Source: Saccharibacillus brassicae (GTDB lineage: Bacteria > Bacillota > Bacilli > Paenibacillales > Paenibacillaceae). From it: a DNA stretch of 64,000 nt. This document shows positions 50,983-59,494 of this stretch, piece by piece; the first letter of the stretch is position 1; each line of letters starts with the position of its first letter. The DNA lies in contig NZ_CP041217.1 in assembly GCF_006542275.1 (NCBI RefSeq), positions 2,651,501 to 2,715,500 of the forward strand, in the 5' to 3' direction. The notes below the pieces were generated by a model. That model was not told the origin of the DNA, did no database searches, and saw only the letters and a program-made list of their open reading frames with translations. Both the position numbers and the translations under genes were made by a program.

Positions 50983-51011
50983 AACCTCCCGAACGTTTTC
51001 GGGAGGTTTTT
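50983..51011 (+). terminator. Terminator of the HPr-like gene
   Basis: Stem CCTCCCGAA with TTCGGGAGG, CGTT loop, then TTTTT. Confidence 0.92.
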
Positions 51012-51210
51012 GCGTACGCAAATTCGCCTGCCATCGATATTAACCAACAACTTCCAGTTTGCCGAAAAAATATTTGCTTTTCCTGTCCCCAAGATAGCGG
51101 TTTCGTGTTTGACAGCCGAGTCCAAAAGGGTAAGAATGAGTGCGAAGAGCTCGCTATGTAGGCTCATGAAGCCGCACCCATTTTATCAATAGACACAAGG
51201 GGGAAAAACA

Positions 51211-53331
51211 TTGAAAAAATCGAATATCTGGAGATCGGCATCGGTCAAATGGACCAAAGCCGTGATCGCCTCGGCGCTTGCGCTGACGCTGCTCCCGCCT
51301 ACCCTATCTTACGCCGCGGAGACGCCGACCGCGTCCGCATCGGCGGCAGCCCGGGACACCGCGCTTACGTCTTCCTCGGTCACCGCTTTTCTGGACGAGT
51401 TTTTTGCGTTGGAAGAAATACAGGAACTGGCTCCCGGAGCGGCGGTTGTCGTCGTGAAAAACGGCCGGGTGCTGGCGGAAAAAGGGTACGGCTACGCCGA
51501 CGTGGACAGCAAACGCCGCGTCGATCCGAAAAAAGACGTCTTCCGGATGGCTTCCGTCTCGAAAACGTTCACCGCGGCCGCGGTCATGCAGTTGGTCGAG
51601 CAGGGCAAACTCAGCCTGGACGCGGACATTCGTACATATCTCGGCGGCATCACTTTTGAGAATCCGTTCGCCGAACCGGTTACCGTTGCCGATCTGCTCA
51701 CGCATCGCAGCGGCTTCAAAATCCAGGACGCCCGCGAGGAAGACCTGAACCCTGCCAAAGGGCAGTCCGTCAGCATGGAAGACTATATCGCGAAGTATAT
51801 GCCGGACGTCGTGCGCGAGCCGGGTACGGCTTACATGTACGACAACTTCGCTTTCCTGCTGCTCGGATACATCGTGCAGCAGGCGAGCGGCACGCCGTAC
51901 GAGACGTATATGGAACGCAACGTGTTCGCGCCGCTCAACATGGGCAGCACCGACTTCACGCTGACCGCGGACCTGCGCAAGCGTTCGGCGACCGGCTATG
52001 CGGCCGAAGAGACGATCAAGCCTTATCCGGTCAGCGAAAGCTTCATGCCGCAGGGCGGCATGCTGTCGACGGCCGACGATATCGCCAAATTCATGACCGC
52101 CTTCTTGAACGAAGGCAAGACGGCTTCCGGCGCGCAGCTGCTCAAAGCCGATTCGGTAGCGGCCATGTCGGAATACCGTTCCGCGATCCATCCGCTGCTG
52201 CCGGACTCGACCTACGGGTTCGAATCGGCTTCGCAGCTTCCGGGCGCGGGCAGCAGCAGCAAAGTCATCACCAAGGGCGGCGACGTTCCGGGCGCAAGCT
52301 CGCTGATGTTTCTGATTCCCGAGCAGGATACCGGCGTATTCGTCGTCTACAACCAGAACGGCGCGCTGCGCGAGCAGCTGTACGCGGCATTTATCTACCG
52401 GTTCTTCCCGCAGTATGCGGCCGAAGCGACTTTCCCTGCGTTCGCGGCGGAATCGCCGGAGCAGCTTGAGCGCTATGCGGGATTGTATAAAGACCTGCGC
52501 GTCGAGAGCGTCGTCTCCAAAGTGGGACCGGGTTCGCGCGGACGCATGGTCATCTCCGACCCGCTGACCGGCGAGCGCGCGCTGCGCCAGGTAGCACCGG
52601 GGCTGTTTATGGATGCCAACAAGATGCTGGTAGCGTTCAAGACCGCTGCGGACGGCAGCGTCTCGTACCTCAAGGAACCTTACCTGAATCCGATGGGTTA
52701 TGAGCAAAAAGGCGCGAAGCCGTCCGGCTTCAACGATATCGCGTCGACGCATCCGTACGCGAAGTACATTCTCGACCTGCAATCGCTCGGCTATTATCCG
52801 AACGATCCGAACATGGCGTTCGGACCGGACGAAGCCGTCACCCGCGGCGAGTACGTGGACATGCTGATGCGCACGTCGGCCATTCCGCTGTCGGAAAGCA
52901 AGCCCGAATTGAAAGATACGGTCGGACATCCGTATGCCGCGGCAATCCAGACCGCCTACGAGTTCGGCCTGATCTCGGGCAACGACAAAGGCATGTTCCA
53001 GCCGGACCGTCCGATTACCCGCCAGGAAGCGGCTCTGATCATCTACAATTCGACGGGCAGCCTGTATCCCGAAGAACTGCTGGACTCGGTCAAGCTTACG
53101 GGCAAGACCGACAAGTGGGCCGTATCCGCGGTCAAACTGGTCGTCGCTCTGGGCTACCACGGCCCCGAAGTGAAGTTCAGCGCTTCCGGCGCGGCCGACT
53201 TCCAGTCCAAGAAGACGCTGACCCGCGCCGAAAATGCGGCGATCAACGACATGCTGCTGACCAGCACCGTGACCGGTGCGGCCAGCCTCAAAGACGCGGC
53301 CCAACCGGCATCCGAGGAGCCGGCAGCCTGA
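51211..53331 (+). CDS. Exported serine hydrolase (class C beta-lactamase-like) with SLH domains
   Basis: A 706-residue surface protein. A signal peptide (residues 1-35, cleavage near SYAAE) is followed by a beta-lactamase/D-alanyl peptidase-type domain (about 55-400) with SxxK as Ser115-V-S-Lys118 and the YxN motif Y210-D-N. The C-terminal 190 residues (from about 505) hold three S-layer-homology-like repeats (FNDIASTHPYAKYILDLQSL, KDTVGHPYAAAIQTAYEFGL) that would bind pyruvylated wall polymer. Likely acts on peptidoglycan or D-amino-acid peptides; could also be an esterase. TTG start at 51211 after AAGGGGG. Single gene, with terminator. Confidence 0.9.
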   Translation: MKKSNIWRSASVKWTKAVIASALALTLLPPTLSYAAETPTASASAAARDTALTSSSVTAFLDEFFALEEIQELAPGAAVVVVKNGRVLAEKGYGYADVDSKRRVDPKKDVFRMASVSKTFTAAAVMQLVEQGKLSLDADIRTYLGGITFENPFAEPVTVADLLTHRSGFKIQDAREEDLNPAKGQSVSMEDYIAKYMPDVVREPGTAYMYDNFAFLLLGYIVQQASGTPYETYMERNVFAPLNMGSTDFTLTADLRKRSATGYAAEETIKPYPVSESFMPQGGMLSTADDIAKFMTAFLNEGKTASGAQLLKADSVAAMSEYRSAIHPLLPDSTYGFESASQLPGAGSSSKVITKGGDVPGASSLMFLIPEQDTGVFVVYNQNGALREQLYAAFIYRFFPQYAAEATFPAFAAESPEQLERYAGLYKDLRVESVVSKVGPGSRGRMVISDPLTGERALRQVAPGLFMDANKMLVAFKTAADGSVSYLKEPYLNPMGYEQKGAKPSGFNDIASTHPYAKYILDLQSLGYYPNDPNMAFGPDEAVTRGEYVDMLMRTSAIPLSESKPELKDTVGHPYAAAIQTAYEFGLISGNDKGMFQPDRPITRQEAALIIYNSTGSLYPEELLDSVKLTGKTDKWAVSAVKLVVALGYHGPEVKFSASGAADFQSKKTLTRAENAAINDMLLTSTVTGAASLKDAAQPASEEPAA

Positions 53332-53404
53332 TCTGTCCGATCGTTTCGACGCTCCGGCGCGCCTCGTGCCCGGAGTGTCGCCGATCCGCGCCCAAAGCGC
53401 GTCA

Positions 53405-53453
53405 ACCTTTCTGCCGTACGCGCCTTCCCGGGCGTGCGGCCGAAAGGTTTTTT
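53405..53453 (+). terminator. Terminator of the SLH serine hydrolase gene
   Basis: Long stem ACCTTTC..CCGTACGCGCC with GGGCGTGCGG..GAAAGGT, TTCCC loop, then TTTTTT. Confidence 0.88.
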
Positions 53454-53533
53454 GCGTTTGGGTCCGGACCTGCAACTTTTTCGGCTCCGGTGTCGTTTAG
53501 AGGGTAATCAACGATAACTTGGAGGGATAAACG

Positions 53534-54286
53534 ATGAAAATGTGGATGAAACCGCTTGGCAGCGTATTGATCGCCGGATCTTTGCTCGTCGGAGGAGCGG
53601 CCGTGCCCGCGTCGCTCGGAATGAATCAGGCTCATGCCGCGGAGGTCGTTGCAATGAACGTTATCAATGTGGCCGGTAAAGGGGAAATCAAAGTAACGCC
53701 GGACGTCGCTTATCTGTACATCGGCGTGGAATCGAACGCGGCTACGGCAGCGGCGGCGCAGAAGAAAACGGCGACTTCGATGAGCAAGCTGAACACTCTG
53801 CTCAAAGGCGAGTGGAAAATTGCCGCCAAAGACATCGAGACGGAACAGTTCAACGTATCGCCGAACTACACGTACAGCGATGACAACGGCCAGACGATCA
53901 AGGACTACAGCTCCGTGCACGTGCTCAAAGTGACGTACCGCGACCTGGACAAGCTGGGCCAACTGCTGGACGCCGCTTCCGAAGCGGGAGCCAACCGTAT
54001 CCAGAACATCAGCTTCGCGGCCGAGAATCCGGACCAGTACGAAGAGCAGGCCATCGCCAAAGCGATGTCCAGCGCCAACAAAAAAGCGTCGGCAATCGCC
54101 AAATCCGCCAACCGTACGCTCGGCGCGATCGTTTCGATCAGCCAGGACGACGCGGAAGCTCCGATCGTGTACGCGCAGTACGAACGCGCTACGGCGGACA
54201 TGGCGGCGGGTGCCCCCCCGACTTCTATCGAACCGGGTCAAATCACGGTAACGACCCGTCTGACCGTGCAATACGAGATGAAATAA
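53534..54286 (+). CDS. Exported SIMPL-domain (DUF541) protein
   Basis: A 250-residue protein with a signal peptide (residues 1-36, cleavage after AHA) and one SIMPL/DUF541 domain: NVINVAGKGEIKVTPDVAYL, a long helix region with AAAAQKKTATSMSKLN, FNVSPNYTYSDDNGQTIKDY, VTYRDLDKLGQLLDAASEAG and the closing beta-strand ITVTTRLTVQYEMK. Such proteins form oligomers at the cell surface or periplasm with unclear roles, some linked to oxidative stress. GGAGGGA precedes the ATG. Monocistronic. Confidence 0.9.
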   Translation: MKMWMKPLGSVLIAGSLLVGGAAVPASLGMNQAHAAEVVAMNVINVAGKGEIKVTPDVAYLYIGVESNAATAAAAQKKTATSMSKLNTLLKGEWKIAAKDIETEQFNVSPNYTYSDDNGQTIKDYSSVHVLKVTYRDLDKLGQLLDAASEAGANRIQNISFAAENPDQYEEQAIAKAMSSANKKASAIAKSANRTLGAIVSISQDDAEAPIVYAQYERATADMAAGAPPTSIEPGQITVTTRLTVQYEMK

Positions 54287-54314
54287 GAATGCCTTGATCC
54301 GGACGTTCGACCTG

Positions 54315-54349
54315 AAGCCGCCTTCGCCCTGTGCGAAGGCGGCTTTGTT
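54315..54349 (+). terminator. Terminator of the SIMPL gene
   Basis: A perfect 13-pair stem (AAGCCGCCTTCGC with GCGAAGGCGGCTT), CCTGT loop, then TGTTGC. Confidence 0.8.
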
Positions 54350-54535
54350 GCTTAAATTCGCGCCAGCCGGGGCTTTTTTCGAGATGTGCCGATTGAATCT
54401 TTTACAAAAAAAGAACCGCTTAACTGTTTGGAATCGAATGTGAGGTTTATAAATGGAGTAAGCAAAGAACGTGACTCTCCCTTAGACTCTCCACACAACA
54501 TCCCATATTCGGAACCGAGAAGCGAGGTGATTCCA

Positions 54536-55165
54536 GTGATCGAAACAATGAACATTCCCGAAGACCGCAAACAATATTACCGCAGGCTGCTGCACGAAAA
54601 TCCCGGTCGCAACCTGTTCGAGCGTTATTCGTTGTTTTGCCAGGAGTATACGGACTTTGCACGCAAAAGACTGTCTTACATCCCCGAGCTCATGAACAAG
54701 GGGTGGATGCCGATCGTTTTGTCTGATGAAGGAATGAACTACGCGTTTACGATTGGATTGGAATACAGCTTTGGCCATCCCGAAATTTTGATTGCGTCGC
54801 CGAACCGTTCGGCTCGCCAGTTGAACCGCATGCTGGAATGGTTCGCGCAGCGCGTGGAAGAAGGCAGCCGCATGGAGACGGAAGCCGATTACGGCACCGA
54901 ATTGAGACGTCAGCCGGATTTCAGCGATATCGAAAGCGAAGCCGCTTTTCGCCATTACGAGGAATCGGACGCGGACAATTACCCGTGCGGCTATCTGTAT
55001 TCGTTCTACGGATACTTCGCCGACCGCACGCTGGAGACCGGCAAGCTGCCGATTCTCGTCATGGAACTGGATTTTCCGGTGCTGCCCGCGCCTCCCGGAG
55101 GCCGGCTGTCGAGCATCATGGGCGCACCCAGGTGGAATGAAGGCAACGAAGGAGCCGATGCGTAA
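54536..55165 (+). CDS. DUF4262-like protein
   Basis: A 209-residue soluble protein. The part WMPIVLSDEGMNYAFTIGLE, then YSFGHPEILI, resembles DUF4262 proteins, whose pattern is a YTVGL-type strand followed by HPEL. The second half is acidic with PCGYLYSFYGYFADRTLETG and may be family-specific. No catalytic motif known. GTG at 54536 is chosen for its GAGGTG site; an ATG four codons later is possible, while an upstream 50-codon extension shows no site. Base composition is slightly lower in GC than neighbours near the start. Function unknown. Confidence 0.7.
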   Translation: MIETMNIPEDRKQYYRRLLHENPGRNLFERYSLFCQEYTDFARKRLSYIPELMNKGWMPIVLSDEGMNYAFTIGLEYSFGHPEILIASPNRSARQLNRMLEWFAQRVEEGSRMETEADYGTELRRQPDFSDIESEAAFRHYEESDADNYPCGYLYSFYGYFADRTLETGKLPILVMELDFPVLPAPPGGRLSSIMGAPRWNEGNEGADA

Positions 55166-55271
55166 CCCGCGCATTTTGCAAGCCGCCAACCTTAACAATT
55201 TTGTAAAAAAGCCCGAGTAAGGGTTGCAATACTGTAACGCTCCTTGTCACCCATTTCCGCCGCGGCCCTTT

Positions 55272-55277
55272 TATAAT
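55272..55277 (+). promoter_or_regulatory. Possible -10 element for the stalk-domain protein gene
   Basis: TATAAT about 45 bases before the start; TTGTCA lies 22 bases upstream, too far for a normal spacer. Confidence 0.4.
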
Positions 55278-55323
55278 CAGGATGGATAAAGACAAACCGC
55301 CAAGATGCGAAGGAGCTGAACGG

Positions 55324-56439
55324 ATGATGACAAATCACAACGTGCAAGCATGGAAAAAAACGACCAAGATGATGACGGCCGCCGTCCTTACGGCAGGGCT
55401 GCTGCTGCCGGTCACGGCAGGAATCGGCACGAGCGGAGCCCATGCGGCGGCCGCCCCGGCAACCGCTTCCGCGACTGCCAGCGTCAAAGTGAGCTGGAAC
55501 GGCAAAGCGCTGGGAGCGAACGCTTACCAGGCGGGCGGCGACACGTACGTGCCGGTCAAAGCTTTGGCCAAAGCCGCGGGCCTGTCGCTCGCTTTCGATA
55601 AAGAAACCGGTCTCTACGAGCTCGGCACGTCGCCGAACGCGCTGACGCTGTCGCCTTACGAGAGCAACATCTGGATCGGCGCGAACGGCGTAGGCCTCCA
55701 GGCGGAAGGCCGGACCAAAGCCGGCACGATGTACGTTCCGTTGTCCGTGCTGCGCGATTACGCGGGCATCGACGGCACGCTGAACGCAGGTTCCATCGCG
55801 CTTAAGCCGGCGGCAAGCCCGGGCGTTACCGTAACGGAGAAAACGCTCAAGAGCAGCGCGGCCGGCAAAGACGCGGTCATCAATATCCGGTATCCGGAGC
55901 TGGCCGGCAGCGGCGCGGGCATCGCGAAGATCAACGCGGCGCTCAAGCAGCACGCCCAGTCGTTCCTGAAGAGCTTCGAAGCCGACATGAAAGAATTCGG
56001 CCCGCTGTCGGGCGAGATGCACTACGAAGCGGATGCCAATTACATGATCTCCTACAACAAAAACGGACTGTTCAGCGCCGTGATGCAGGATTACTCGTTC
56101 TACGGCGGCGCTCACGGCGGCACGGTTCAGACCGGCTACAACTTCAACCTGAAGACGGGTGCAGAAGTGCCGCTGAAGCAGCTGCTCAAAGCGAATCCGA
56201 AAGCGTTCGGCGAGCTGGACAAAAAAGTCGCCGCGGCTTTCAAAAAAGCCGGTTCGCTGCTCAGCGAGGACGGCTTCAAGACGATCGGCAGCAAACCGGG
56301 CTTCTACGTCCGCAACGGCGGCTTCACGATCTTCTTCCAGCAGTACGAATACACGCCTTACGCGGCAGGTATTCCGTCCTTCGACTTCACGTTCGCTTCC
56401 CTGCTTCCAAAAGGCACCGATCCTTTTGCCGGCCTGTAA
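55324..56439 (+). CDS. Exported copper-amine-oxidase-N-like and DUF3298/4163 domain protein
   Basis: A 371-residue protein. Signal peptide to about residue 43 (AHAAA). Residues about 50-135 form a stalk-like copper amine oxidase N-terminal domain (GGDTYVPVKALAKAAGLSLAF, then GTMYVPLSVLRDYAG), common in Paenibacillaceae exported proteins. From about 150 on there is a DUF4163/DUF3298-type unit (VINIRYPELAGS, YSFYGGAHGGTVQTGYNFNL, FFQQYEYTPYAAGIPSFDF), as in the C-terminal part of RsiV or PdaC. Lysozyme sensing or wall interaction is conceivable but unproven. ATG 55324 follows GAAGGAG. Confidence 0.82.
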   Translation: MMTNHNVQAWKKTTKMMTAAVLTAGLLLPVTAGIGTSGAHAAAAPATASATASVKVSWNGKALGANAYQAGGDTYVPVKALAKAAGLSLAFDKETGLYELGTSPNALTLSPYESNIWIGANGVGLQAEGRTKAGTMYVPLSVLRDYAGIDGTLNAGSIALKPAASPGVTVTEKTLKSSAAGKDAVINIRYPELAGSGAGIAKINAALKQHAQSFLKSFEADMKEFGPLSGEMHYEADANYMISYNKNGLFSAVMQDYSFYGGAHGGTVQTGYNFNLKTGAEVPLKQLLKANPKAFGELDKKVAAAFKKAGSLLSEDGFKTIGSKPGFYVRNGGFTIFFQQYEYTPYAAGIPSFDFTFASLLPKGTDPFAGL

Positions 56440-56542
56440 CTTCGCGGGATCTTCATCCAGCGTATAATCCAGCGTAAGAAAAAGACCGGCGTCGCACATA
56501 AAAGCCTGTCCGTTCGGACCGGCAAGCCCGGTTGGAACACGC

Positions 56543-56596
56543 AAGCCCGGCCCGGCGGAGCGCGAGATATTCGCGCTTCGCCGGAGCCGGGCTTTT
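56543..56596 (+). terminator. Long hairpin terminator
   Basis: AAGCCCGGC..CCGGCG..AGCGCGA pairs with TCGCGCT..CGCCGG..GCCGGGCTT around a GATAT loop, then TTTT. Confidence 0.88.
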
Positions 56597-56654
56597 GCTT
56601 TGGGTGCGATTGCGGTTGCGTTCGTGCGCATGCACCGGAGAATTGCCCGTCCGC

Positions 56655-57572
56655 TTATTCGCGGGGTTCGCGGGGTTCGCGGGGTTCGAGCAGCTTGTCC
56701 ATGAAGCGTTCCGCGCTTCTGGACAAATAGCGGCCCTGCAGCCAGACAAGACCGACATCGGCCTGCAGCACGGCGTCGCCGAGTTCCAGAACGCGAAAAT
56801 CTTCCGAACGGAACGAAGCGAGGACAGAGCGGGGCAGCAGCGAAGCGCCGAGCCCCTGGGCGACGAGCGCGAGAATGACCGCGACGCTGGAACATTCGCA
56901 GAAGACGCGGGGCGCGGCGCCGCGCGCCGCAAACTCCTGCATGATCCGCTCATGCATGCCGGTCGTGCGGTCGGTCTTGAGCGTCAGAAGCGGACGCGTC
57001 GACAGTTCGTTCAGGTCCAGGCTGCGCCTGCCCGCGTATTCGGTCCAGCCGGCCGGCACGGCGGCGGCCAGCGGATCGGGCGGCAGCGGCGCGATGCCGT
57101 AATCGTCGGCGCCCGGCGGCGCCTCGAACGGCAGCCGCGCGACGATCAGCTCGATCCGGCGCTGGCGCAGCAGTTCGGCGAGCTGGAAATGGTCGCCTTC
57201 CTGGATATTGAACGTCACGGCGGGATGTTCCCGCCCGAACCGTTCGATCGCGCCGGGCAGCAGCGACACGCACGAGACGACGGCGCCGATCGACAGCGTG
57301 CCGCCGATGCCTTCGCCAAGCTCCCGGATCTCGAGCAGCGTCTCTTCCAGCTGCACGAGCAGCGCTTCGGAACGTTCGTACAGCCGTCTGCCGGCTTCCG
57401 TCGGGATCAGCTTGCGGCCGCTGCGGTCGAACAGCGGCGTGCCGAGTTCTTCTTCGAGCAGCTTCATCTGCCGGCTGAGGGGAGGCTGTTCCATATTCAA
57501 TTTTTTGGCGGCGGAAGTGATTTGCCCGTCCCTGAACACGGCGGAAAAATAGCGCAGTTGGCGAAGATCCAT
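56655..57572 (-). CDS. LysR-family transcriptional regulator
   Basis: A 305-residue regulator. N-terminal winged helix (MDLRQLRYFSAVFRDGQITS, AAKKLNMEQPPLSRQMKLLE), linker helix, then a substrate-binding domain (about 90-295) beginning GGTLSIGAVVSCVSLLPGAI. It is divergent from ilvE, with a 17-base palindrome of LysR-box form between them, so it probably controls ilvE and itself. The C-terminus ends EPREPREPRE, encoded by a nine-base repeat (GCGGGGTTC on the forward strand), which looks like a recent extension. Ligand unknown. Confidence 0.9.
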   Translation of the reverse strand: MDLRQLRYFSAVFRDGQITSAAKKLNMEQPPLSRQMKLLEEELGTPLFDRSGRKLIPTEAGRRLYERSEALLVQLEETLLEIRELGEGIGGTLSIGAVVSCVSLLPGAIERFGREHPAVTFNIQEGDHFQLAELLRQRRIELIVARLPFEAPPGADDYGIAPLPPDPLAAAVPAGWTEYAGRRSLDLNELSTRPLLTLKTDRTTGMHERIMQEFAARGAAPRVFCECSSVAVILALVAQGLGASLLPRSVLASFRSEDFRVLELGDAVLQADVGLVWLQGRYLSRSAERFMDKLLEPREPREPRE

Positions 57573-57589
57573 CTTTTTTCTGCTCCTTT

Positions 57590-57606
57590 CATACTTTTGG
57601 GGTATG
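57590..57606. promoter_or_regulatory. LysR-box-like palindrome between lysR and ilvE
   Basis: CATAC-N7-GTATG, a perfect inverted repeat containing the T-N11-A pattern of LysR-type sites, 17 bases upstream of the regulator start on one side and about 77 bases upstream of ilvE on the other. Confidence 0.65.
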
Positions 57607-57682
57607 CAGAACCGACGAAAAGGATATTATTAATATAGGTAAGACGATGATAGGATTCAATATAAAAAGAGGAGCGTGCATC

Positions 57683-58774
57683 ATGCAGGGTGAACTGAAG
57701 ATTCAAGAGACGACGCAGCGCAAACCGAAACCGGATACCGCCAATCTGTCGTTTGGCGTTTATATGACGGACCATATGTTCACGATGGACTACAAAAAGG
57801 GCGAAGGTTGGCACGATGCCAAGATCGTTCCTTACGGACCGATCCCGATGGACCCGGCAGCCAAAGTGTTCCATTACGGACAGACCATTTTCGAAGGCAT
57901 GAAAGCCTATATGGGCGAAGACGGCGATATCCGTCTGTTCCGTCCGGAGAAAAACTTCGAGCGCTTCAACCGCTCCTGCCGCCGGATGAGCATTCCGGAG
58001 ATCGACGAGAGCTTCGTGCTCCAAGCGCTCAAGGAACTGATCAAGCTTGATCGCAGCTGGGTGCCTTCGGCGCCGGGAACGTCGCTGTACATCCGTCCGT
58101 TCGCGATCGCGACCGAGAATCATCTCGGCGCGAACCCTTCGCTTAGCTACAAGATGATGATCATCCTGTCGCCGGTCGGAGCCTATTACGCGGAAGGGCT
58201 GAATCCGGTCCGTATCCACGTGGAGACGCGCGACGTACGCGCCGTCGCGGGCGGAGTCGGCGAAGCCAAGACGGCCGGCAACTACGCGGCAAGCATGCAG
58301 GCGCAGGAGAATGCTTACGGAGCCGGCTACTCGCAGGTGCTGTGGCTGGACGGCGTACACCGCAAGTACGTGGAAGAAGTCGGCAGCATGAACGTCTTTT
58401 TCCGGATCGGAGACCGCATCGTCACGCCTTCGCTCAGCGGAAGCATCCTGAACGGCATCACGCGCGATTCGTCGATCCAGATGCTGCGCGATTTCGGCTT
58501 CGAAGTGGAAGAGCGTCCGGTCACGATCGACGAACTCAGCGCTTTCGCCGAAGACGGCACGCTGCTTGAAGCGTTCGGCACCGGCACGGCGGCCGTCGTG
58601 TCGCCGATCGGCGAGATCGGCTGGAACGGCAAAACGTTCAAAATCGGCGGCGGAGAGACCGGCGAATGGACGCGCCGCCTGTACGACGAGCTGACTGCGC
58701 TGCAGCGCGGCGATATCGAAGACCGTTTTGGCTGGACCGAAGTGATCTGCAGCGCGGAAACGACGCAGGGTTGA
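57683..58774 (+). CDS. ilvE: Branched-chain amino acid aminotransferase
   Basis: A 363-residue PLP enzyme (fold type IV, longer IlvE2 type like B. subtilis YwaA/YbgE) that interconverts leucine, isoleucine and valine with their keto acids. PLP-binding Lys196 in GEAKTAGNYAAS; substrate blocks FHYGQTIFEGMKAYMGEDG, YIRPFAIATE and VEEVGSMNVFF, and SGSILNGITRDS. ATG 57683 follows AGAGGAG; the upstream in-frame ATG has no site. Faces the LysR gene. Its stop codon overlaps the -35 box of the next gene. Confidence 0.95.
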   Translation: MQGELKIQETTQRKPKPDTANLSFGVYMTDHMFTMDYKKGEGWHDAKIVPYGPIPMDPAAKVFHYGQTIFEGMKAYMGEDGDIRLFRPEKNFERFNRSCRRMSIPEIDESFVLQALKELIKLDRSWVPSAPGTSLYIRPFAIATENHLGANPSLSYKMMIILSPVGAYYAEGLNPVRIHVETRDVRAVAGGVGEAKTAGNYAASMQAQENAYGAGYSQVLWLDGVHRKYVEEVGSMNVFFRIGDRIVTPSLSGSILNGITRDSSIQMLRDFGFEVEERPVTIDELSAFAEDGTLLEAFGTGTAAVVSPIGEIGWNGKTFKIGGGETGEWTRRLYDELTALQRGDIEDRFGWTEVICSAETTQG

Positions 58775-58799
58775 CATTTTCCGGTAATGTAACTAGAAT
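58771..58799 (+). promoter_or_regulatory. Promoter of the Rrf2-family gene
   Basis: Near-consensus: -35 TTGACA (58771-58776), 17-base spacer, -10 TAGAAT (58794-58799). The -35 overlaps the ilvE stop codon. Confidence 0.85.
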
Positions 58800-58846
58800 G
58801 GTTTCACCCAAACACATCCCAGAAACGCCGGAGGGAGGCATGCAAA

Positions 58847-59308
58847 GTGAATATCAGCACCAAATTCCCCGTGGCCGTGCATACGTTGATTTTGCTTAGC
58901 GTTTCGGAGCCGGGCACGGCGACTTCCGAATTTATCGCAAGCAGCGTAAACACGAACCCCGTCGTGATTCGGCGCATCACCGGCATGCTCGGCCGTGCCG
59001 GCCTGGTCGAAGCGAGAGCGGGCATCGCCGGAGCGCGCCTGCAGAAGCCGCTTGCGGACATTACGCTGTTCGAAGTGTACCGCGCGGTCGGAGCCGTCGG
59101 CGAAGGCGGATTGTTCGGCCTGCACGAGAGTCCGAACCCGGACTGCGAAGTCGGCCGCAATATCCAGGCCGCCATGAACCCGATTCTGCTCGCCGCCCAG
59201 CGGGCGATGGAGCAGGTGCTGCGCGACACGAGCGTCGCCGACGTAGCCGGCGACATCTCGCATCTTGACGGGCTGACGCTGCCCGAGTTCTCGCAGGCCG
59301 GCCGCTAG
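58847..59308 (+). CDS. Rrf2-family transcriptional regulator (YwnA-like)
   Basis: A 153-residue winged-helix repressor-type protein: MNISTKFPVAVHTLILLSVS, SSVNTNPVVIRRITGMLGRA (recognition helix) and ADITLFEVYRAVGAVGEGGL. Only one cysteine (DCEVG) is present, so it lacks the three-Cys iron-sulfur site of IscR/NsrR and probably senses something else, as YwnA-type members do. GTG start at 58847 after GGAGGGAGG (slightly long spacing). Strong own promoter; probably self-regulated. Confidence 0.88.
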   Translation: MNISTKFPVAVHTLILLSVSEPGTATSEFIASSVNTNPVVIRRITGMLGRAGLVEARAGIAGARLQKPLADITLFEVYRAVGAVGEGGLFGLHESPNPDCEVGRNIQAAMNPILLAAQRAMEQVLRDTSVADVAGDISHLDGLTLPEFSQAGR

Positions 59309-59363
59309 GCCGCCGCAAGCGAAGCCCCGGGCACATTCGCCCGGGACCGGCCGGCCGCATCGC

Positions 59364-59405
59364 AAAAGCCCCGTTCTCCATCTTGATGGAGAACGGGGCT
59401 TTTTG
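59364..59405. terminator. Bidirectional terminator between the Rrf2 and AIM24 genes
   Basis: An almost perfect stem AAAAGCCCCGTTCTCCATC with GATGGAGAACGGGGCTTTT, with A-run before and T-run after, between converging genes. Confidence 0.92.
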
Positions 59406-59476
59406 CTCGGCCTGCTCGGCCTGCTCGGCCTGCTCGGCCTGCTCGGCCTGCTCGGCCTGCTCGGCCTGCTCGGCCT
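59405..59476. repeat. Tandem repeat, eight copies of a 9-base unit
   Basis: GCTCGGCCT repeated eight times exactly, right after the terminator and about 20 bases from the end of the AIM24 gene. On the reverse strand it would read (Gln-Ala-Glu)n, but no credible gene spans it. Likely a slippage-prone array. Confidence 0.9.
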
Positions 59477-59494
59477 GCGCCGCGAAGCCCGCCT

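Noticed and set aside
51304-53475. A 723-codon reverse frame opposite the SLH serine hydrolase, and similar long reverse frames at 44289-46559, 15986-18028, 55192-56895 and 7632-9266
   Set aside because: All are antisense shadows of well-identified proteins in GC-rich sequence; none has a family motif or start signals.
59405-59476. CRISPR-like array
   Set aside because: Units are nine bases with no spacers; it is a simple tandem repeat. No cas genes are present.
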